From Clostridiales bacterium (GTDB lineage: Bacteria > Bacillota_A > Clostridia > Oscillospirales > Oscillospiraceae), in contig JALFGI010000239.1 of NCBI GenBank assembly GCA_022777455.1, forward strand, positions 1-14,612: a DNA stretch of 14,612 nucleotides. The letters are read 5' to 3'. The notes below the pieces were generated by a model. That model worked only from the letters and a program-made list of their open reading frames with translations. It was not told where the DNA came from and did not search any database. Below are positions 9,395-14,612 of the stretch, piece by piece. Each line of letters opens with the position of its first letter. Positions within the stretch are counted from its first letter, which is position 1. A program made the position numbers and the translations under genes.

Positions 9395-10411
9395 ATGTCT
9401 GTTAAAGTTGCAATCAATGGTTTTGGCCGTATCGGCCGTCTGGCTTTCCGTCAGATGTTCGGCGCTGAGGGCTTCGAAGTCGTTGCCATCAACGACCTGA
9501 CCTCCCCCAAGATGCTGGCTCACCTGCTGAAGTACGATTCCACCCAGGGCAACTACGCTGCTCAGGGCCATGTCGTTGAGGCTGGCGAGGATCACATTGT
9601 GGTCGATGGCAAGAAGATCACCATTTATGCCAAGGCCAACGCTGCCGAGCTGCCCTGGGGCGAGCTGGGCGTGGACGTTGTGCTGGAGTGCACCGGCTTC
9701 TACACCTCCAAGGCTAAGGCTCAGGCTCACATCGACGCCGGCGCCAAGAAGGTTGTCATTTCCGCTCCTGCCGGCAATGACCTGCCCACCATCGTTTACA
9801 ACGTCAACCACAACACCCTGACCAAGGAAGACAACATCATTTCCGCCGCTTCCTGCACCACCAACTGCCTGGCTCCCATGGCCAAGGCTCTGAATGACCT
9901 GGCCTCCATCGAGACCGGCATTATGTGCACCATCCACGCTTACACCGGCGACCAGATGATCCTGGACGGCCCCCAGCGTAAGGGCGACCTGCGCCGCTCC
10001 CGCGCCGGCGCTGTGAACATTGTTCCCAACTCCACCGGTGCTGCCAAGGCCATCGGCCTGGTCATCCCCGAGCTGAACGGCAAGCTGATCGGCGCTGCTC
10101 AGCGCGTGCCCACCCCCACCGGCTCCACCACCATTCTGAACGCTGTCTGCTCCAAGGCTGTGACCAAGGAAGAGATCAACGCCGCCATGAAGGCTGCTGC
10201 TACTGAGTCCTTCGGCTACAACGAGGATGAGATCGTTTCCTCCGACGTCATCGGCATGCGCTTCGGCTCCCTGTTCGATGCCACCCAGACCATGGTCTGC
10301 AACCTGCCCGACGGCAAGGTTCAGGTTCAGGTTGTTTCCTGGTACGACAACGAGAACTCCTACGTTTCTCAGATGTGCCGCACCATCAAGCACTTCGCCA
10401 CCCTGCTGTAA
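9395..10411 (+). CDS. gapA: Glyceraldehyde-3-phosphate dehydrogenase, type I
   Basis: 338 residues; the glycolytic enzyme oxidising and phosphorylating glyceraldehyde 3-phosphate to 1,3-bisphosphoglycerate with NAD+. The Rossmann start INGFGRIGR (7-15) and aspartate 34 (AIND) indicate NAD+ preference. The catalytic motif SAASCTTNC (150-158) has nucleophile C154, and H181 in [10 protein letters not shown] is the base. WYDNENSY is at 316-323. An upstream in-frame ATG at 9380 would add five residues, but GGAGG at 9382-9386 overlaps that codon and sits 8 bases before the ATG at 9395, so the latter is the start. Codons shift to GCT/GTT/AAG-rich use compared with neighbours, as expected for a highly expressed gene. 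Monocistronic: own promoter and own terminator; no pgk or tpi follows. Confidence 0.98.
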   Translation: MSVKVAINGFGRIGRLAFRQMFGAEGFEVVAINDLTSPKMLAHLLKYDSTQGNYAAQGHVVEAGEDHIVVDGKKITIYAKANAAELPWGELGVDVVLECTGFYTSKAKAQAHIDAGAKKVVISAPAGNDLPTIVYNVNHNTLTKEDNIISAASCTTNCLAPMAKALNDLASIETGIMCTIHAYTGDQMILDGPQRKGDLRRSRAGAVNIVPNSTGAAKAIGLVIPELNGKLIGAAQRVPTPTGSTTILNAVCSKAVTKEEINAAMKAAATESFGYNEDEIVSSDVIGMRFGSLFDATQTMVCNLPDGKVQVQVVSWYDNENSYVSQMCRTIKHFATLL

Positions 10412-10432
10412 TTAACAGACCGCGAAAAATGA

Positions 10433-10465
10433 CAAGGACTGCTTCGGCAGTCCTTGTTTTTTATT
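10433..10465 (+). terminator. Rho-independent terminator of gapA
   Basis: A perfect 10-bp stem (CAAGGACTGC at 10433-10442 with its complement at 10447-10456), a TTCG tetraloop, and six T at 10457-10462. The tail overlaps the stop codon of the convergent toxin gene. On the minus strand the same stem is followed by a shorter T-run (five T near 10425-10429), so it may also end transcripts of the toxin-antitoxin unit. Confidence 0.95.
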
Positions 10466-10769
10466 CCCGAAACAGCAGACGAAGATAATCCGTTCTTCCG
10501 TCCAGAATCCGAACGATCATGACGCAGTCATCCGCACTGCGGTAGATTGCTAGATGATTTTCACAGATCAGATATCGCAAATCCGTATCCATATCCAGCT
10601 TGGCAGACAATGACATTCCCAAATTCGGATGTTCCTTCAGCTGGCTGCACTGGTCCAGAATGCTTTTTGTGATTCGGTTGGCCGCAGTAGGATTGCGAAG
10701 GACCCTGCTGATATAGGATTTTGTTTCCTGCAAATCCGATATTGCTTCCGGCGTATATTTCAGCTTCAT
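10461..10769 (-). CDS. Type II toxin, RelE/ParE family
   Basis: 102 residues with the RelE/ParE fold pattern: YTPEAISDLQETKSYI at the N-terminus (helix pair that packs on the sheet), a central turn HPNLGM, then DLRYLICENHLAIYR and VMIVRILDGRTDYLRLLF as the closing strands. ParE-like members poison gyrase and RelE-like members cleave mRNA on the ribosome; the sequence alone does not decide which. Its ATG overlaps the antitoxin stop by four bases (ATGA), the usual arrangement for coupled translation. It converges on gapA, with its stop inside the tail of the gapA terminator. Intact and of normal length. Confidence 0.88.
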   Translation of the reverse strand: MKLKYTPEAISDLQETKSYISRVLRNPTAANRITKSILDQCSQLKEHPNLGMSLSAKLDMDTDLRYLICENHLAIYRSADDCVMIVRILDGRTDYLRLLFRE

Positions 10770-11089
10770 TCTTCCGCTCCAAGCATCCGGTAGGCATCCT
10801 CTTCACTGACCCAATCCGATTCTGTTTCCACGGAATCCCAGCCTTTCTGAATCTCCGCCCGGAGCCGAGCAGTGGATTTGGCTTTCATATACTCCCCATT
10901 CTCGGGGGACAGCAAAAAGGGCAAACCGGATTCATTCAAAGACTGCTGCAGGAAAATATTCACCGCATCCGTCAGTGAAAGACCATATTGGGCAAAGACA
11001 TTTTCCGCTTCCTGACGAATCTGGGGATTGATTCTCATCTGGAATGTCCCTGTCTTCGGTGCTGTGGCGATATTGAAACGATTCTCCAT
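10766..11089 (-). CDS. Type II antitoxin, RelB/DinJ family
   Basis: 107 residues. The N-terminal half is a ribbon-helix-helix DNA-binding unit typical of RelB/DinJ: TFQMRINPQIRQEAENVFAQ (15-34) then GLSLTDAVNIFLQQSL (36-51). The C-terminal half is polar and charged, the flexible segment that usually wraps the toxin. Upstream in-frame ATGs at 11107 and 11152 are rejected: GAGGTG lies 6 bases before the ATG at 11089, and the promoter at 11108-11136 would start transcription near 11101, downstream of both. The family normally represses its own promoter together with the toxin, which is likely here. Confidence 0.88.
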   Translation of the reverse strand: MENRFNIATAPKTGTFQMRINPQIRQEAENVFAQYGLSLTDAVNIFLQQSLNESGLPFLLSPENGEYMKAKSTARLRAEIQKGWDSVETESDWVSEEDAYRMLGAEE

Positions 11090-11107
11090 GTTGATCACCT
11101 CACCCAT

Positions 11108-11136
11108 ATAGTATCTCACGTTTTCTAAATTGTCAA
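11108..11136 (-). promoter_or_regulatory. Promoter of the toxin-antitoxin unit
   Basis: On the minus strand TTGACA (11131-11136), a 17-base spacer and TACTAT (11108-11113). The consensus -35 and ideal spacing make it strong. The leader is only about 12 bases before the antitoxin ribosome site region. No clean palindromic operator was seen around it. Confidence 0.82.
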
Positions 11137-11204
11137 TACGTTGTAATGACACAAAAATTCATCTTTCCATCCCACAGCTACGGAAACCCTTTTTCCACAC
11201 CATG

Positions 11205-11235
11205 AAAATCCCCTGCTTCGTTGTGAAGCAGGGGA
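11205..11235 (-). terminator. Rho-independent terminator of the hydrogenase gene
   Basis: An 11-bp perfect stem (11209-11219 with 11225-11235; TCCCCTGCTTC and its complement) with a 5-base loop, followed on the minus strand by four T (11208-11205). It lies 11 bases after the hydrogenase stop codon and separates that gene from the toxin-antitoxin promoter. Confidence 0.85.
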
Positions 11236-11246
11236 AATCTGTTGCC

Positions 11247-12755
11247 TTAGACTAATTCCTCGGCCAGGCCGCTGAATTCGGATTCCAGGGGATTCTTCTT
11301 GGTGGAGGCCTTCTTGGCCAGCTCCACCGCTTTGGCTGCCTGGTCCAGGCTCAGCAGGGTGCCGGCGCCGGCAATGCAGCCGCCGGGGCAAGCCATGCCC
11401 TCCAGCAGGTAGCCGTTGTATTTTCCCGCCTTGGCCATGGTCATCATTTTGCGGCAATCCCGCAGGCCCTCGGCGTTGGCCACCTTGATTTCCATTTCCG
11501 GGTGCTGCTCATGAATGATATCCACCACAGCCTGGGCAACACCGCCCGCCACGGCAAAGCCCCGTCCGGCGGCGGTTCCGGCGTTTTTGATGTCGTCGCT
11601 GTCTTCCATGTTCGCCAGGTCGATTTCCTTGGCTTCGAACATGCCCTGGAGCTCTTCAAAGGTCAGAACGAAGTCCACGTCGGAACGGATGTTCTCCCGG
11701 ATGGCCTCCAGCTTCTTGGCGGCGCAGGGTCCCACGAACACAATCTTGGCATCCGGCTGTTCCTTTTTCACCATCCGGGCGGTGTAGACCATGGGGGTCA
11801 GGGTCATGGAGATGTTCTTGGCCTGGGCGGGGAAGAGCTTATGCACCATGGCGTGCCAGGCCGGGCAGCAGGAGGTTGCCATAAAAGGCTGGTTGGCAGG
11901 CACATTCTCCACAAAGTCCTTGGCCTCCTCCACAGCGCAGATGTCCGCGCCGATGGCCACTTCCACCACCTGGGCAAAGCCCAGGGCTTTCAGACCCGCC
12001 ACCAGCTTGCTGACAGGCACATCCTTGCCGAACTGGCGGGCAAAGGCGGGGGCCATGATGGCGATGACCTTCTCCCCCTCCACGATGGAACGGACCACCT
12101 GGTAGATCTGGCCCTTGTCCACAATGGCACCGAAGGGGCAGCTCACCAGGCACTGGCCGCAGGAGACGCATTTCTCCTGGTTGATGATGGCCCGGCCCTG
12201 CTCATCCATGCCGATGGCATCCATGCCGCAGGCCGCCTGGCAGGGGCGTTCCAGGTGGATGATGGCGTTGTAGGGACAGGCGGCAGCGCACTTGCCGCAC
12301 TTGATGCACTTTTCGGTCTCGATGAAGCTGCGGCCATTTTTGAAAACAATGGCATCTCTGGGGCATACCTGCTGGCAGGACTGGGCCAGACAGTTCTGGC
12401 AGCCAATGGTAACCTTATACTGGTTGGTGGGGCAGACGTGGCAGGCATAGGGAATCACATTGATGAGGGGCGGCTCATAATACTGCTGGGCGATGGCGGC
12501 GTGATCCATGCCCTCGGTCATCAGGCTCCGGGTCTGGACGCTGCGGACGGAAAGACCCATGGCCAGCCGCACCCGCTCACCGGCAATGGCCCGCTCCAGG
12601 AAAATGGACTCCCGGTGCAATGGCTGATCGCCGGGAACGATCAAAAAGGGCAGATCCTCGGCTTTGGTGTAGTCCTCGCCGGAATAGGCGAGCCTGGCAA
12701 CCTCTGTGAATACTTTCTTTCGAATGTCGGTGATGAGAGACGGAATCCCACGCAT
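11247..12755 (-). CDS. Monomeric [FeFe] hydrogenase, group B type, with ferredoxin-like domains
   Basis: 502 residues, iron-sulfur protein expected in the cytoplasm. Cysteine clusters at 105/108/119/122/127/131, at 150/153/156/160 (CxxCxxCxxxCP), at 172/176 and at 196/199/202/206 (CxxCxxCxxxCP) bind several [4Fe-4S] centres. The H-cluster domain has all three motifs: L1 TSCCPAW (294-300; C296 proton-relay, C297 ligand), L2 VGPCAAKKLE (341-350; ligand C344), and L3 EGMACPGGC (452-460; ligands C456, C460). Group A enzymes have MPC in L2 and TSCCPGW in L1; GPC and PAW point to group B, whose physiological role is unsettled. The ATG at 12755 follows AGGAGG by 8 bases. The reading frame stays open to 12977 but that extension overlaps the upstream gene and has no ribosome site. 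HydE, HydF and HydG are not in the window. Confidence 0.88.
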   Translation of the reverse strand: MRGIPSLITDIRKKVFTEVARLAYSGEDYTKAEDLPFLIVPGDQPLHRESIFLERAIAGERVRLAMGLSVRSVQTRSLMTEGMDHAAIAQQYYEPPLINVIPYACHVCPTNQYKVTIGCQNCLAQSCQQVCPRDAIVFKNGRSFIETEKCIKCGKCAAACPYNAIIHLERPCQAACGMDAIGMDEQGRAIINQEKCVSCGQCLVSCPFGAIVDKGQIYQVVRSIVEGEKVIAIMAPAFARQFGKDVPVSKLVAGLKALGFAQVVEVAIGADICAVEEAKDFVENVPANQPFMATSCCPAWHAMVHKLFPAQAKNISMTLTPMVYTARMVKKEQPDAKIVFVGPCAAKKLEAIRENIRSDVDFVLTFEELQGMFEAKEIDLANMEDSDDIKNAGTAAGRGFAVAGGVAQAVVDIIHEQHPEMEIKVANAEGLRDCRKMMTMAKAGKYNGYLLEGMACPGGCIAGAGTLLSLDQAAKAVELAKKASTKKNPLESEFSGLAEELV

Positions 12756-12786
12756 CGTGCTACCTCCTGAGAATTGATGAGTTATG

Positions 12787-12807
12787 AGATATAAGATATA
12801 AGATATG
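12787..12807. repeat. 7-bp tandem repeat in the hydrogenase leader
   Basis: Three head-to-tail copies of AGATATA (12787-12793, 12794-12800, 12801-12807; the last ends in G). On the coding strand of the hydrogenase they read TATATCT and lie 32-52 bases upstream of its start codon, before the ribosome site. The related words TTATGAGAT and ATGAGA flank them. Confidence 0.6.
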
Positions 12808-12820
12808 AGAAAATTGGAAT

Positions 12821-13150
12821 TTACTGAACACGATACTTTCCGTAAATCTTTGTATAGGAACGAATCAAAAGAACCATACCTATTGTGCAACTCAAAACAA
12901 GGAGAATCAGGGCAAGGATGGAATTCCAAATTTCTGCTATGCCTGCTGCAAAATACCACAATGAATACAATTGCCACATGACACCGTTTTCTTTGTTGTA
13001 TTGTTTTACATCTGTTATCTTTGTGGCATCAACTTCAGAACCAGACCAAAACCACATTGGTTTTTCCAGTTTTCTTGCGTAAACGCCGATACAAAAAAAC
13101 AGGATTGCACAGCCAAAGGATACTGCCCACATAATCATTTTCCCTGCCAT
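12821..13150 (-). CDS. Small membrane protein of unknown function
   Basis: 109 residues, no family recognised. Two clear membrane segments: residues about 4-24 (MIMWAVSFGCAILFFCIGVYA) and about 74-94 (WNSILALILLVLSCTIGMVLL), with a third, less hydrophobic aromatic stretch near 56-70 (GVMWQLYSLWYFAAGIAE). The loop between contains FWSGSEVDATKITDVKQYN, a conserved-looking segment. The C-terminus is basic (RSYTKIYGKYR). The ATG at 13150 is preceded by AAGGAGGG about 8 bases upstream, and a strong promoter lies at 13192-13220, so it is a real gene. The coding sequence is visibly more AT-rich than the genes on either side, which may mean a different origin. The hydrogenase follows 65 bases downstream on the same strand with no terminator between. 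Confidence 0.75.
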   Translation of the reverse strand: MAGKMIMWAVSFGCAILFFCIGVYARKLEKPMWFWSGSEVDATKITDVKQYNKENGVMWQLYSLWYFAAGIAEIWNSILALILLVLSCTIGMVLLIRSYTKIYGKYRVQ

Positions 13151-13191
13151 ATCACATACCCTCCTTTGCTAAATTCCAATTTTCCGTTTCC

Positions 13192-13220
13192 ATTGTACCA
13201 GACCGGGGCATCGGGGTCAA
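13192..13220 (-). promoter_or_regulatory. Extended -10 promoter for the membrane protein (and probably the hydrogenase)
   Basis: On the minus strand TTGACC (13215-13220), 17-base spacer, TACAAT (13192-13197) preceded by TGG, giving an extended -10 (TGnTACAAT). The predicted start is near 13185, about 35 bases before the membrane protein start. No equally good promoter was seen directly before the hydrogenase. Confidence 0.8.
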
Positions 13221-13308
13221 GGTCGAAGGGGGCAGAAATATGGAGAAAACGGGCAATCATGCTTTGGGTGTAGGCCGCATAGAATCCACCAGAATGGAGG
13301 GGTGAACT

Positions 13309-14472
13309 ATGAAACGTGTACTGGGTCTGCTGCTGGCGGCCACGCTGACGGTATCGCTGCTTCCCGTGAGGGCCCGGGCGGTAAACCTGGATTTGAACGC
13401 CAAAAGCGCACTGCTGATGGATGTGGCCACCGGCACGGTGCTGTATGAAAAGGAGTGCCACGAGCGGCTGGCGCCTGCCAGCGTGACCAAGGTGATGACC
13501 ATGCTGCTGATCATGGAGGCGGTGGATTCCGGGCGAATTCAGCTGACCGACCAGGTGACCGCCTCCGAGGCAGCCGCCGCCAAGGGGGGCAGCCAGATTT
13601 ACCTGAAGGTGGGGGAGACCATGCCGGTGTCCGATATGCTGAAATCCATTGCCGTGTCCTCGGCCAACGACTGCGCCTGCGCCATGGCGGAGCTGCTGGC
13701 AGGCAGTGAATCGGCCTTCGTGGAGCAGATGAACCAGCGTGCTCAGGAATTGGGCATGGCGGACACCCGTTTTGTCAACTGCACCGGCCTGGACGACAGC
13801 CCGGAGGCCAAAGAACACCGCACCAGCGCCTACGACATTGCGCTCATGTCCCGGGAGCTGCTGAAACACCACCCGGACATCAAAAAATACACCACCATCT
13901 GGATGGATACAGTACGTGACGGCGCCTTCGGTCTGTCCAACACCAATAAACTCATCCGGTTCTACTCCGGGGCCACGGGGCTGAAAACCGGCTACACCAC
14001 AGGAGCGGGCTACTGCCTGTCCGCCTCCGCCAAGCGGGAGGGCATGGAGCTGATCGCCGTGGTGATGGGCTGCGAAAACTCCCAGAAGCGCACCGCCGAC
14101 TGCAAAGCCCTGCTGGATTACGGCTACGCCAACTACTCCGTGGTGCGCCCGGGGCTGAAGGAGGGCCGCACCGTGGCTGTCCACCTGGGAAAACAGACAA
14201 CCGTCCCCGTGGAGCTGGTGGATCGCCGGGAGATCCTGGTGGATAAAGCCAAACGGACCAGCCTCTCCGCCAAGGTGGAACTGGTACAGGCTGTCCCCGC
14301 CCCGGTGGAAAAGGGACAGAACCTGGGCACCATCAAGGTGTACTCCGACGACAAAATGCTGATCCAGCTGCCCCTGGTCGCGGCCGAGGCGGTGGAGAAG
14401 CTGACCTACTGGGATATGTACAAAATCATCCTTCGCCGGGTGGCATTGGGACAGAGCCCCACCGCGGCATAA
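13309..14472 (+). CDS. dacF: D-alanyl-D-alanine carboxypeptidase (DacF/PBP5 type)
   Basis: 387 residues; a low-molecular-weight penicillin-binding protein that trims the terminal D-Ala from peptidoglycan stem peptides outside the membrane. A signal peptide (1-24) ends ARA|V. Active-site motifs of the serine peptidase S11 family: SVTK (58-61; nucleophile S58), SAN (118-120) and KTG (226-228). Residues about 276-366 form the PBP5-type beta-rich C-terminal domain, and the final YWDMYKIILRRVAL (367-380) is the amphipathic helix that anchors such enzymes to the membrane. GGAGGGG lies about 6 bases before the ATG. It is divergent from the membrane protein gene. The upstream 158 bases hold no convincing rightward promoter; TAGAAT at 13280-13285 lacks a -35 partner. 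The gene symbol is by family and not certain among dac paralogues. Confidence 0.93.
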   Translation: MKRVLGLLLAATLTVSLLPVRARAVNLDLNAKSALLMDVATGTVLYEKECHERLAPASVTKVMTMLLIMEAVDSGRIQLTDQVTASEAAAAKGGSQIYLKVGETMPVSDMLKSIAVSSANDCACAMAELLAGSESAFVEQMNQRAQELGMADTRFVNCTGLDDSPEAKEHRTSAYDIALMSRELLKHHPDIKKYTTIWMDTVRDGAFGLSNTNKLIRFYSGATGLKTGYTTGAGYCLSASAKREGMELIAVVMGCENSQKRTADCKALLDYGYANYSVVRPGLKEGRTVAVHLGKQTTVPVELVDRREILVDKAKRTSLSAKVELVQAVPAPVEKGQNLGTIKVYSDDKMLIQLPLVAAEAVEKLTYWDMYKIILRRVALGQSPTAA

Positions 14473-14523
14473 TCCGACACCCCGGGTGATATCCTCTTTT
14501 GCGGAAGGCAGCGGGAATATTGG

Positions 14524-14545
14524 GGTGGGATCAGATACACCCACC
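14524..14545 (+). terminator. Weak hairpin after the carboxypeptidase gene
   Basis: A 6-bp stem, GGTGGG (14524-14529) with CCCACC (14540-14545), and a 10-base loop, 52 bases past the stop. There is no clean T-run directly after it (the next T-rich bases are near 14557-14564), so termination is uncertain. Confidence 0.3.
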
Positions 14546-14572
14546 GGGAATCCGTAATTTCTTTACAAGGAA

Positions 14573-14601
14573 TTGCCATCCATAAAAAAATGTGATATGA
14601 T
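14573..14601 (+). promoter_or_regulatory. Promoter reading out of the right edge
   Basis: TTGCCA (14573-14578), 17-base spacer and TATGAT (14596-14601) preceded by TGA, an extended -10 arrangement. Only 11 bases follow, so the gene it serves is outside the window. Confidence 0.7.
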
Positions 14602-14612
14602 GGCGGAAATAT

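Noticed and set aside
10721..10978. Plus-strand open frame opposite the antitoxin
   Set aside because: No ribosome site, no recognisable motif, and entirely opposite the well-supported toxin-antitoxin pair.
12756..12977. N-terminal extension of the hydrogenase by about 74 residues
   Set aside because: The frame is open, but it runs backwards over the leader and into the 3' end of the membrane protein gene, has no ribosome site, and the AGGAGG before 12755 marks the true start.

Overview
This is a chromosomal stretch of a Gram-positive anaerobe, most likely a gut member of the Clostridia in the Oscillospiraceae/Ruminococcaceae area. The evidence is strong AGGAGG-type ribosome sites, sigma-A type promoters, lipoproteins with Gram-positive style signal peptides, a SecA with the long clostridial insertion and a SEC-C tail, an [FeFe] hydrogenase, and a fairly GC-rich codon bias. 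No rRNA, tRNA, CRISPR array, transposase or phage gene was seen. Genus placement is inference.

Layout. Positions 1-1037 (minus strand) hold a zinc-dependent phospholipase C-like protein followed by the start of a UMF1/Atg22-type MFS transporter that runs off the left edge. Positions 1038-1467 are intergenic: a leader hairpin of the phospholipase-like gene, a good rightward promoter, and a 215-bp MITE-like inverted-repeat element lying between that promoter and the next gene. Positions 1468-2619 encode a long-form free-standing alanyl-tRNA editing protein (AlaX type). Positions 2775-9183 look like one plus-strand unit: secA, pgeF (peptidoglycan editing factor), an orphan family 5 solute-binding lipoprotein and a DUF3048 (YerB-like) lipoprotein, closed by a strong terminator. 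Positions 9278-10465 hold a free-standing gapA with a clear promoter, a perfect palindrome across its -35 region, and a UUCG-loop terminator. Positions 10461-11136 (minus) are a compact RelB/RelE-type toxin-antitoxin cassette with its own consensus promoter. Positions 11205-13220 (minus) carry a small two-helix membrane protein and a group B-type monomeric [FeFe] hydrogenase. Positions 13309-14472 encode a D-Ala-D-Ala carboxypeptidase (DacF type). A strong promoter points out of the window at the right edge.

How the genes relate. SecA drives export of proteins such as the two lipoproteins encoded behind it and the carboxypeptidase further right. PgeF and the carboxypeptidase both act on peptidoglycan. 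AlaX and PgeF both correct serine-for-alanine errors, one on tRNA and one in the cell-wall stem peptide. GapA and the hydrogenase are fermentative metabolism: NADH generation and proton/H2 redox. Hydrogenase maturation genes are not present here.

Nothing in the window amounts to a clearly new multi-gene system. The items most worth a second look are the MITE-like element inside the alaX leader, the group B-type hydrogenase next to a small membrane protein of unknown function, and the palindrome in the gapA promoter. Several database-style starts are corrected here from ribosome-site positions (pgeF, the DUF3048 protein, gapA, the RelB-type antitoxin, the hydrogenase).
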